The position numbers were made by a program, and so were the translations under genes. DNA of 64,000 bases from Halobacterium sp. CBA1132 (GTDB taxonomy: Archaea; Halobacteriota; Halobacteria; Halobacteriales; Halobacteriaceae): assembly GCF_001485535.1 (NCBI RefSeq), contig NZ_BCMZ01000001.1, positions 1,488,001 to 1,552,000 on the forward strand, written 5' to 3'. This document shows positions 51,821-58,859 of this stretch, in pieces. Below the pieces are notes generated by a model. That model was not told where the DNA came from. It worked only from the letters and a program-made list of their open reading frames with translations, and made no database searches. How positions within the stretch are numbered: the stretch's first letter is position 1; each line of letters opens with the position of its first letter.

Positions 51821-53197
51821 CTACTGCACGTCGTCGCTGTGGCCGCCTGACGGCCCGGCGCGCGTGACCTTCGAATCGTCGAGGGCGTCGAGGAAGACGC
51901 CCACCGCGAGGTCGATTTCTCGCTCCGTGACGTCCAGCGGCGGGAGCAGCCGCAGCGTCTTGTGGCCGCAGCCGAGCAACAGCAGCCCGCGCTCCAGGCA
52001 CGCTTTCACGGCGGCTTCGCGGCGGTCCTTGGTGTCGAACTCGACGCCGAGCATCAGGCCGTTCCCGCGCACGTCATCGACGAACTCGGGCGCGTCGTCG
52101 GCGAGAATCTCCTTGGCCTGCCGGCCGCGCTCGGTGACGTTGTCGAGGAGGCCGTCGCTGGTGATGGCGTCGATGGTGGCGACGCCCTGCGCGGCCGCGA
52201 GCAGGTCGCCCGCGCCCCACGTCGAGGAGAGGCGGCCGGTCTCGTCGGGGAAGAGGTCCTCGTTGGCGACGGTCGCGCCCACGCGCAGACCCTTCGCGGA
52301 GGTGATGACGTCGGGGTCAATGCTGGTGTGGTCGACGCCCCAGAGTTCGCCCGTGCGGCCGAGACCGGACTGAATCTCGTCGGCGATGACGGGGATGTCG
52401 TACGTCTCCTGAATCTCGGCGATGTCGTCGGCGAACTCGTCGCTCGGGACGCGGTAGCCGCCCTCGCCCTGCTGGGGTTCGAGGACGAGGTACGCCACTT
52501 CTTCGGGGTCGACGACGCCGCGCTCGGGGTGGAGTTTGTCCGCGATGGCGTTCCCGCCGGGACCGTTTGTCTTCCACCCGCAGTCGCAAGCGCCCTCACA
52601 GGAGCAGTACGGCACGGAGACGACGCCGCCGATTTCGGGGTAGCCGCGGCGGTGGACGGTCTTCGAGCGGTTCAGGGAGAGCGCGCCGAGCGTGCGGCCG
52701 TGGAACGCGCCGTCGAACGTGAACGCGCGGTGGCCGCCGTTCGCGTAACAGATCTTGATGGCGTTCTCGATGGCCTCTGCGCCCGTGTTCGAGAGGAAGA
52801 CCTGGTCGAGGCCGTACTCCTCGGTGATGTCCGTGAGCCGGTGGAGCAGCTGCGTCGACGTCGGCACGTCGGCGTCCTCGGGTGGCCAGCCGCCGCTCGC
52901 GTAGAAGTCCTGGCCCGCAATCTTGGAGGGGTCGACGACGTCGAACTCCGCCAAGCGGTCCATAATCTTGGGGTTGTTGTAGCCGAACGGCGCGGCCGCG
53001 ACGTGGCTCGTGAAGTCCATGAGGACGTTGCCGTCGACGTCCGTGCAGAACGGGCCGATGGCCTCCTCGGTGATGTCCCAGACGAACTCGTAGACGTACG
53101 TGCTGGGGGCGGCGTGCTCGTGGTGGTAGTCGACCCACTGCTGGGCTTTCTCGCCGGGAAGGCTGCGGACGCTCGGCTCGGCGGTCTCCCTGTCCAT
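51821..53197 (-). CDS. Class III (acetylornithine/4-aminobutyrate-type) aminotransferase
   Basis: PLP-dependent transaminase of 458 residues; likely omega-amino donor, exact substrate open. VFLSNTGAEAIENAIKICYANGG near 125-147 is the cofactor phosphate loop, GAFHGRTLGALSLNRSK near 154-170, IPVIADEIQSGLGRTGELWG near 268-287 the Asp that holds the pyridine ring, and VITSAKGLRVGATVAN near 299-314 the Schiff-base Lys. An unusual cysteine cluster CSCEGACDCGW lies near 186-196, in the loop before the small-domain strand; it could bind metal or form disulfides. ATG 53195-53197. Proline/GABA-type catabolism is possible but not shown. Confidence 0.9.
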   Translation of the reverse strand: MDRETAEPSVRSLPGEKAQQWVDYHHEHAAPSTYVYEFVWDITEEAIGPFCTDVDGNVLMDFTSHVAAAPFGYNNPKIMDRLAEFDVVDPSKIAGQDFYASGGWPPEDADVPTSTQLLHRLTDITEEYGLDQVFLSNTGAEAIENAIKICYANGGHRAFTFDGAFHGRTLGALSLNRSKTVHRRGYPEIGGVVSVPYCSCEGACDCGWKTNGPGGNAIADKLHPERGVVDPEEVAYLVLEPQQGEGGYRVPSDEFADDIAEIQETYDIPVIADEIQSGLGRTGELWGVDHTSIDPDVITSAKGLRVGATVANEDLFPDETGRLSSTWGAGDLLAAAQGVATIDAITSDGLLDNVTERGRQAKEILADDAPEFVDDVRGNGLMLGVEFDTKDRREAAVKACLERGLLLLGCGHKTLRLLPPLDVTEREIDLAVGVFLDALDDSKVTRAGPSGGHSDDVQ

Positions 53198-53262
53198 GGT
53201 AGTGGTTGCCCGGGCCGCCGACAAAAGCCATTCGTTACGGTTGGGGCAAGCTTCACCAGCCG

Positions 53263-54567
53263 TCAGAACGCGACGACAGCGGTCGCGACGCCGCCCGCGA
53301 CGAGCAGGGCCGTGCTGTACCCCGCGACGCGGTACGCGAACGACCGGTTGTCGCTGGTCGCGGTGAGCGCGACCTTCACGCCGATGGAGGAGGCGGTCGC
53401 CAGCAGCACGGCGACAGTCGCGGCCGTCCCCGAAATCGCGCCCGTGCGGTAGAGCACGATGGCGGAGGTGGTCGCGCCGGCGCTCGACACGAGTCCGGAG
53501 AGAATCGCGGTCGCGTAGAGGCCGGCGGAGCCGAACTGGGTCTGTGCGAGCCCGCCGGCGACCACGACGACGAGGAACATCGCGCCGAACGCGAGCGCGT
53601 TCCGCATCGAGAACGGGCTCTCCAAGTCCATCTCGACGCGCGTCGACCAGTCCGCGGTGGCCGCCGCGACGCCGATGCAGCCGACGACGATGACGACGAG
53701 CGGGACCGTTGCGGCCACCAGCACCCCCGTCGAGAGCGTGAACACGACGACGATGAGGAGGTTCCGGAGCGCCATCGCGGCGTTCGCCAACAAGACGCCC
53801 GCGACGGCGTACGACGCCGTCTCAGCGCGCTCACCGACGTGGTCGAGCATCGTCCCGACGACCGCCGTCGAGGACGCCAACCCGCCGAAGAAGCCCGTGA
53901 CGGCGATGCCGCGGCCGCCGTACGTCTTCACGACGACGTAGTTCACGATGCCGATGCCCGCCACGAACACGACCATCAGCCAGACGACGCGCGGCTCGAT
54001 TTCGACCGCGTACTGCCCCGACCCGACCGCGACGGTGCCGGCTGGCAGCAGCGGATAGACGACGAACGCCAGAATCGCGAACTCGAACGTCGAGCGCAGT
54101 TCCTGCCGGGAGAGCCCCCACGCGAACCCGTGGAGTTCGCGCTTGAACACCAGCAGGACGGAACTCGTGACGGCGACGACTGTCGCCGGGAGCACCGCAT
54201 CGACGGCGACGAGCACGCCGACGCCGTACGCCACCATCAGGCTCACGGCGGTCGTCAGGTGGAGGCCCTCGTCCTCGTCGCGCATCCCCGAGACCATCAG
54301 CACGCCCGCGACGACGATGACGAACACCGCGCCGACGCCCGAGAGGTACGGCGGACAGACGCCCGCGGCGTCCGCGCACCGCTCCGTGTCCACCTGGGTG
54401 AAGATGGTCGCGAGGACGCTGACGAGCGCGAACGTGCGGATGCCGGCGGCCTTCTGGGACCACTCGCGCTCCAGTCCGATGAACAGGCCGAGCGCGACGG
54501 ACAGCGCGAGGCGGACCACGCGGCTGTCCACGGGGGCGTTCGCCAGCGACTCGATGACTCCGGGCAC
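53263..54567 (-). CDS. MgtC/SapB-family membrane protein with DUF4010
   Basis: Integral membrane protein of 434 residues. SVALGLFIGLEREWSQKAAGIRTFALVSV near 21-49 is the MgtC N-terminal signature (G-R-E ... G-I-R-T), and the second half (DUF4010) has TGFFGGLASSTAVVGTML near 225-242. About 12 helices. Such proteins affect growth at low Mg2+ or act as transport regulators; no reaction is proven. GTG at 54565-54567 is chosen because the CAAAAAG patch (54592-54598) is 27 bases upstream, matching a leaderless start. Divergent from the AI-2E family gene. Confidence 0.88.
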   Translation of the reverse strand: MPGVIESLANAPVDSRVVRLALSVALGLFIGLEREWSQKAAGIRTFALVSVLATIFTQVDTERCADAAGVCPPYLSGVGAVFVIVVAGVLMVSGMRDEDEGLHLTTAVSLMVAYGVGVLVAVDAVLPATVVAVTSSVLLVFKRELHGFAWGLSRQELRSTFEFAILAFVVYPLLPAGTVAVGSGQYAVEIEPRVVWLMVVFVAGIGIVNYVVVKTYGGRGIAVTGFFGGLASSTAVVGTMLDHVGERAETASYAVAGVLLANAAMALRNLLIVVVFTLSTGVLVAATVPLVVIVVGCIGVAAATADWSTRVEMDLESPFSMRNALAFGAMFLVVVVAGGLAQTQFGSAGLYATAILSGLVSSAGATTSAIVLYRTGAISGTAATVAVLLATASSIGVKVALTATSDNRSFAYRVAGYSTALLVAGGVATAVVAF

Positions 54568-54591
54568 TCTCTGGCGTTCACCGCGGGCGGG

Positions 54592-54639
54592 CAAAAAGTT
54601 GCGGGCTGGCGCGAACGCGGTCGTCGGCGAATCTTTTTG
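54592..54639. promoter_or_regulatory. Mirror-image divergent promoter pair
   Basis: CAAAAAG (54592-54598) and its exact inverse CTTTTTG (54633-54639) are the two TATA-type boxes of the divergent MgtC and AI-2E genes. Each is centred 27-29 bases from the respective start codon, supporting both start calls. Confidence 0.55.
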
Positions 54640-54664
54640 CGTGGTCGTGTCAGTATCTTAGGTG

Positions 54665-55807
54665 ATGGACGTCAACCGTGGTCGACTCGCGTGGTGGGTG
54701 GTCGCTGCCGTACTCGCCGGCGCGCTCGCGTTCACCGTTTACTCGTTCCTCGGGACGTTCGTGCTCGGGGTGTTCGTCTACTACGCGACGCGGCCCGTCT
54801 ACCGCCGCCTCGAACGGTGGATTCCCCGGCCGACGATTCGCGCCGTAGTAGCGCTCGTGACGCTCGCGCTCCCCGCGATGCTGGTCGTCGCGTACACGAC
54901 GGCGGTCGGCCTGCAGGAACTCGACCAGTTCGTCGACGCGCAGAACGCCGACCTCGGGCAGGTCGGCGCGCTCCTCGACCCGTACTTCGACGTTTCTGGT
55001 ATCGTGCAGGACCCGCAGGCGTTCCTGAACCAGCCGTCCGTACAGGAGGCGCTGACGGCGTCCGCGAGCAACGCCTTGGAGTACGTCGGCTTCCTCGGCA
55101 CGCTGTTCATCCACCTGTTCGCGGTGGTCATCGTGGCGTTCTACCTGCTCCGCGACGACCACCGTCTCGGCGGCTGGTTCCAGCGCCGATTCACGGACGG
55201 CAACGGCGTCGCGGAGGCGTACGCGCGGGCGGTCGACAGCGACCTCTCGACGGTGTTCTTCGGGAACATCGTCTTCGCGTTCGCCACCGGCGTCATCGCC
55301 GCGGTGTCGTACACGGCGCTGGACGCGCTCTCGCCCGCAGGCATCGCCATCCCCTATCCCGTGTTGTTCGGGCTCATCACGGGCATCGCGAGCCTCGTCC
55401 CGGTGGTCGGCATCAAACTCGTGTGGATGCCGCTGGCGGGGTGGCTCGCGCTCGTCGCGTTCCAGCACGGGACGGGGTACGTGTTCGTGGCGGCGTTCGT
55501 CGGCGTCGCGGCCGTCGTCGTGGACTTCATTCCCGACTTGCTGTTGCGCCCGTACGTCTCCGGGCGGGACATCCACCTCGGTCTGGTGATTCTGTCGTAC
55601 GTCTTCGGGCCGCTGCTGTGGGGCTGGTACGGGCTGTTCCTCGGCCCGCTCGTACTCGTGTTCGTCGTCCACTTCACGAGGCTCGTGCTCCCGGAACTGC
55701 TGGCGGGCGAGGAGATCTCGCCGGCCGCGCTCGGCGGCGACGTCGTGACCGCCAGCGACGGCGAGCAGACCGCTGCCTCCGAATCCGACGAAAGCGAGGA
55801 GGCGTAG
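54665..55807 (+). CDS. AI-2E family transporter (PerM/YdiK-like)
   Basis: Membrane protein of 380 residues from the AI-2E transporter superfamily, which exports small molecules or Na+ for H+; the substrate here is unknown. The pattern is FVYYATRPVYRRLERW near 37-52, helices at about 10-35, 58-80, 145-170, 205-230, 235-260, 265-300 and 305-335, and GLITGIASLVPVVGIKLVWMP near 235-255, the family's conserved G-x2-P-x2-G loop. The C-terminal tail DGEQTAASESDESEEA is acidic. ATG 54665 follows a TATA-type box by 29 bases. Confidence 0.88.
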   Translation: MDVNRGRLAWWVVAAVLAGALAFTVYSFLGTFVLGVFVYYATRPVYRRLERWIPRPTIRAVVALVTLALPAMLVVAYTTAVGLQELDQFVDAQNADLGQVGALLDPYFDVSGIVQDPQAFLNQPSVQEALTASASNALEYVGFLGTLFIHLFAVVIVAFYLLRDDHRLGGWFQRRFTDGNGVAEAYARAVDSDLSTVFFGNIVFAFATGVIAAVSYTALDALSPAGIAIPYPVLFGLITGIASLVPVVGIKLVWMPLAGWLALVAFQHGTGYVFVAAFVGVAAVVVDFIPDLLLRPYVSGRDIHLGLVILSYVFGPLLWGWYGLFLGPLVLVFVVHFTRLVLPELLAGEEISPAALGGDVVTASDGEQTAASESDESEEA

Positions 55808-56056
55808 TTACTGTTCTTCGAGGCGAGCGCCGTCCCGCGGACAGTACGCGAACTCGGGGTCGCGGGTGCTGAACGCGCACTCCGGGCACTCGTAGACGGT
55901 TGGTTCTGATTCCTCGGTCCGCCGGCGGAACAACAGCGGAATCAGCGGAACCGCGAGGAAGAAGACGGCGACGTCGAAGAAGACCCACGCGGCGACGCTG
56001 ACGGCCACACTCGCGAGCACGCCGACGGCGGCGGTAGCCGTCCGCGAGGAGACCAC
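55808..56056 (-). CDS. Small membrane protein with C-terminal zinc ribbon (82 aa)
   Basis: Two adjacent membrane helices (about residues 10-40) and a zinc ribbon: YECPECAFSTRDPEFAYCPRDGARL holds Cys-x2-Cys and Cys-x2-Asp-like spacing with three Cys. GTG at 56054-56056 starts 2 bases after the PadR stop, so the two genes are coupled. The zinc-ribbon-plus-membrane layout recalls haloarchaeal partner proteins of PadR regulators, but function is unknown. Convergent with the AI-2E gene. Confidence 0.75.
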   Translation of the reverse strand: MVSSRTATAAVGVLASVAVSVAAWVFFDVAVFFLAVPLIPLLFRRRTEESEPTVYECPECAFSTRDPEFAYCPRDGARLEEQ

Positions 56057-56058
56057 AG

Positions 56059-56337
56059 TTAGTCGAGGTCGACGTACTGCTGTTCCCACTCGCGGCGCGC
56101 GGCGATTTCGCGGCGGCCGCGGCGGGTGAGCGTGTAGTAGTTGGTTCGCTGGTCGAGTTGGCCCTTGTCGACGAGGCCCTTGTCGACGAGGGTGTCGAGG
56201 TTGGGGTAGAGTCGGCCGTGGTGAATCTCAGACTCGTAGTACTCCTCGAGTTCTTCCTTGATGGCGAGGCCGTGTGGCTCGTCCAGTCCGGCGACGACGT
56301 AGAGGAGGTCACGCTGGAACCCTGTCAGGTCGTACAT
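56059..56337 (-). CDS. PadR-family transcriptional regulator
   Basis: Winged-helix DNA-binding protein of 92 residues. MYDLTGFQRDLLYVVAGLDE starts the fold, PHGLAIKEELEEYYESEIHH follows and GRLYPNLDTLVDKGLVDKGQ (about 45-64) is the recognition helix and wing, with TRRGRREIAARREWEQQYVD the dimer helix. ATG 56335-56337 is preferred over earlier in-frame codons by the family start. It is coupled to the zinc-ribbon membrane protein gene downstream and has a promoter region shared with the HTH gene, where an imperfect dyad near 56365-56380 may be its own operator. Confidence 0.92.
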   Translation of the reverse strand: MYDLTGFQRDLLYVVAGLDEPHGLAIKEELEEYYESEIHHGRLYPNLDTLVDKGLVDKGQLDQRTNYYTLTRRGRREIAARREWEQQYVDLD

Positions 56338-56511
56338 ATGTCTTGCTCTCGTTACGACTTTGGTCTCGGAAAGCATAAGCATAGGGGATTGCGATGCCGA
56401 TTACCGAGAACGACCCGGCATATATCGAAGTGACATGTCGAAATCGGTGACTCGCGTCGGTGCTGTGGCTGTCCCCCGGACTTTATGCCGACCGCCCGGC
56501 GACACGCCCAC

Positions 56512-56757
56512 ATGGCCGGCGTGGACACCCACGACCTCGCAGACGTCTCGCCGACAGCGTGGCGCCTCCTCCGCGTCGCCGCCGACTTCAGCCAGCGCGA
56601 CGTCGAACGAGCGGTGGCGGACCTGCGGCAGGCCCACGTCTCGATGCTGGAGAGCGGGAACCGCGGCCTCTCCGTCGAGCGACTGCACGAACTCTTCGAC
56701 CTGTACGTGGCCGAACTCGACGACGAACAGGTGGAGGTTCTCGTCGAGCACTTCTGA
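56512..56757 (+). CDS. Small helix-turn-helix regulator (81 aa)
   Basis: XRE-like DNA-binding protein. TAWRLLRVAADFSQRDVERAVADLRQAHV near 15-43 has a helix-turn-helix with S-Q-R-D-V-E positioned as in phage repressors, followed by SMLESGNRGLSVERLHELFDLYV. ATG 56512 is favoured because TATA-like CTTTATG (56481-56487) is about 28 bases upstream, giving a leaderless message. The neighbouring SLC13 transporter, downstream on the same strand, has two operator-like palindromes; this regulator is the nearest candidate to bind them, which is a guess. Confidence 0.8.
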   Translation: MAGVDTHDLADVSPTAWRLLRVAADFSQRDVERAVADLRQAHVSMLESGNRGLSVERLHELFDLYVAELDDEQVEVLVEHF

Positions 56758-56780
56758 GCCGCTGCGCCGAGAGTGAATCC

Positions 56781-56793
56781 GTTAATCATTAAC
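56781..56793. promoter_or_regulatory. Palindrome over the SLC13 transporter TATA region
   Basis: GTTAAT-C-ATTAAC, a perfect 13-base palindrome, A/T-rich so it may also serve as TATA box. A start of transcription about 27 bases on would fall at the second palindrome (56815-56829). Confidence 0.5.
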
Positions 56794-56814
56794 GATAGCA
56801 GTCGACAGTGCGCC

Positions 56815-56829
56815 TGTATCAATGATACA
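56815..56829. promoter_or_regulatory. Second palindrome at the transporter start
   Basis: TGTATCA-A-TGATACA, a perfect 15-base palindrome ending one base before ATG 56831 and covering the earlier ATG 56822. A repressor bound here would block both transcription start and, if present, the RNA start of translation. Confidence 0.55.
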
Positions 56830-56830
56830 G

Positions 56831-58414
56831 ATGGACGTTCGTTCGGCTCGCGGACGGCTCGCGGTGTTCGCGCTCGCGCTCGCGGTCACCGCCGCCATCG
56901 CGCTCGCACCGACCCCCGAAGGACTCGCGCTCGAAGGGAAGTACGCCATCGCCACGATGGCGTTCGCCGGCGTGCTCTGGGTGACCGGCGCGCTTCCGCT
57001 CGCGGTCACGGCGCTCTCGATTCCCGCGCTGCTCACCGCGTTCGGCGTGTTCGGCGACCTCGACGAGGCGCTGGCGCCGTTCGCCGACCACCTCATCTTC
57101 CTGTTCATCGCGGGGTTCATGCTCGCGAACGCGCTCCAGAAGTACGACATCGACCGCCGCATCGCGCTGTACATCATGGCGCGCATGGGATCCAGCCCCC
57201 GCAAACTCATCCTCGCGGTGATGGTCGCCACCGCCCTCCTCTCGATGTGGGTGTCGAACACCGCCACCTCCGCGATGATGACGCCCATCGCCGTCGGCGT
57301 CCTCGCGCAAGTCGTCGGCCGCGACGAACTCACGGAAGCCGGCGACGGTGACGCCACGACGAACGTCCAAGTCGCGACGCTGCTCGGGACCGCGTACGGC
57401 GCCAGCGTCGGCGGCGTCGGCACGCTCATCGGCACCCCGCCGAACGCCGTCGTCGCGGGCGTCCTCAACGACCAACTCGGCTACGAAATCGGGTTCGCCG
57501 ACTGGCTGCTCATCGGCCTCCCCATCGTCGTCGTGACGCTCCCGCTCGTCTGGTACGTGCTCACGTACTGGCTCTACCCACCGGAAATCGAAGACGTCAG
57601 CGGCGCCCGCGAGGAAGCGCGCCGCTACCTCCGCGAGGAGGGCGAACTGAGCACGCGCGGTCGCCGCGTCGCGTACATCTTCACCGCGACCGCCGGCCTA
57701 TGGGTTCTGGGCGGCCTCGGCGGCCCCGTCTGGTGGCTCTTCGAGACCGTCGGCCTGAGCGCCGACACCGCGAACGTCCTCCACACCACGCTGTTCGGCG
57801 GTAGCGGTCCGACCCTCTTCGGCACCGAAGGCGGCTACCAGGGCCTGCTCTACTACGTCATGGTCGGCCTCTACGCCATCCCCACGCTCGTCCTCGCGGA
57901 CACCACGGAGTGGGAGGACCTCGTGGACATCGACTGGGGGACGATTCTCCTCTTCGGCGGCGGCCTCTCGCTGGCGTCCGGGTTCGCGAACAGCGGCGCC
58001 ACGCGGTGGATTGCCGAATCCATCTTCAGTTCGCTCACCGGCCTCCCCATCGTCGCCATCGTCGCCGCCGTCGTCCTGCTCGTCATCTTCCTCACGGAGA
58101 TGACCTCCAACACCGCCACCGCCACCATCATCGTGCCCGTGCTCGTCTCCATCGGCGGCATCCTCGCCGCGACGCTCGGGCTCGCCGAGGAGTCCGCTGC
58201 CATCTTCCTCGCGGTGAGCGGTGCCATCGCCGCGAGCTTCGCGTTCGCGCTCCCGGTGGCGACGCCGCCCAACGCCATCGTGTTCGGCTCCGGCTACCTC
58301 GAACAGCGGGACATGATGCGCGCCGGCGTCGTCCTCAACTTCCTCATGACCGCGGTGCTGACGGTGGTCATCTGGTTGCTGTTCCAGTTCGTCTGGCCGA
58401 TGTTCCTCTGGTAG
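56831..58414 (+). CDS. DASS/SLC13-family sodium:anion symporter (CitT/dicarboxylate type)
   Basis: Sodium-coupled carrier for dicarboxylates, citrate, sulfate or phosphate; substrate not deducible. 527 residues, 11-12 helices. WVTGALPLAVTALSIPALLT near 54-73 opens the transport core, MWVSNTATSAMMTPIAVGV near 140-158 is the first S-N-T motif of DASS proteins and LTEMTSNTATATIIVPVLVS near 417-436 the second S-N-T motif, which together bind substrate carboxylates. The GTLIGTPPNAVVAG (about 196-209) and PVATPPNAIVFGSGYL (about 474-489) loops are also conserved. ATG 56831 or 56822. Upstream palindromes suggest repression. Confidence 0.93.
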   Translation: MDVRSARGRLAVFALALAVTAAIALAPTPEGLALEGKYAIATMAFAGVLWVTGALPLAVTALSIPALLTAFGVFGDLDEALAPFADHLIFLFIAGFMLANALQKYDIDRRIALYIMARMGSSPRKLILAVMVATALLSMWVSNTATSAMMTPIAVGVLAQVVGRDELTEAGDGDATTNVQVATLLGTAYGASVGGVGTLIGTPPNAVVAGVLNDQLGYEIGFADWLLIGLPIVVVTLPLVWYVLTYWLYPPEIEDVSGAREEARRYLREEGELSTRGRRVAYIFTATAGLWVLGGLGGPVWWLFETVGLSADTANVLHTTLFGGSGPTLFGTEGGYQGLLYYVMVGLYAIPTLVLADTTEWEDLVDIDWGTILLFGGGLSLASGFANSGATRWIAESIFSSLTGLPIVAIVAAVVLLVIFLTEMTSNTATATIIVPVLVSIGGILAATLGLAEESAAIFLAVSGAIAASFAFALPVATPPNAIVFGSGYLEQRDMMRAGVVLNFLMTAVLTVVIWLLFQFVWPMFLW

Positions 58415-58670
58415 CGACCCGGCGAACGCTTTTTCTGACCCACCTGCGCGGTCTTTTGCAGTCGCTCTCGACGCGGTTTCTCAGAACGAGGCCGACAGCG
58501 CTGTCGCTGTGAACACAGTGCAACGGAAAAGGATGCGGAGCCGGGAAAAATCCGGCCCCGCAGCCGCCCTGAATTGGTCCCCGCTGACGCTTCGGCCCTC
58601 CAAAGCGAAGCGTCACCTGAGTCAAAACGGTCGACGATAATAAACCTATCCCCGGCAGTAACGGCTGCCG
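58415..58670. other. Structured convergent intergenic region with several hairpins
   Basis: No gene is seen. Hairpins: GACAGC/GCTGTC near 58490-58501, CTGTG-AA-CACAG near 58505-58517, CGGAGCCGG/CCGGCCCCG with one mismatch near 58537-58560, and a perfect 10-base TGACGCTTCG/CGAAGCGTCA (58585-58594, 58606-58615). They may be terminators for the two convergent genes or a structured RNA. T-runs near 58434 and 58453 follow the SLC13 stop. Confidence 0.5.
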
Positions 58671-58817
58671 CTACATGTGTTCTTCTTCTAACACCCAGCC
58701 GAGCGCGCGCCGGTAGTACGTGAACATCTCGCGGACGCCCTCGTGGTTCATCTCCTCGGACTCCAGTTCCTCGACGAGAAACTCGTACTGCTCGCGGATT
58801 TCCTCCTCGCTGCGCAT
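58671..58817 (-). CDS. Small acidic helical protein (48 aa)
   Basis: MRSEEEIREQYEFLVEELES and EEMNHEGVREMFTYYRRALG then WVLEEEHM. Entirely helical by pattern, rich in Glu with Arg at i+3/i+4, so likely a small coiled or helical-hairpin adaptor. No membrane segment. It is convergent with the SLC13 gene and 42 bases upstream of the DUF1028 gene end on the same strand. Codon use is normal. Function unknown; similar-looking haloarchaeal small proteins exist in my memory but I cannot name the family. Confidence 0.65.
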   Translation of the reverse strand: MRSEEEIREQYEFLVEELESEEMNHEGVREMFTYYRRALGWVLEEEHM

Positions 58818-58859
58818 ACTCGGGTTCGGAGCGCCGGCCGTATCAATACCCGTGACAGC

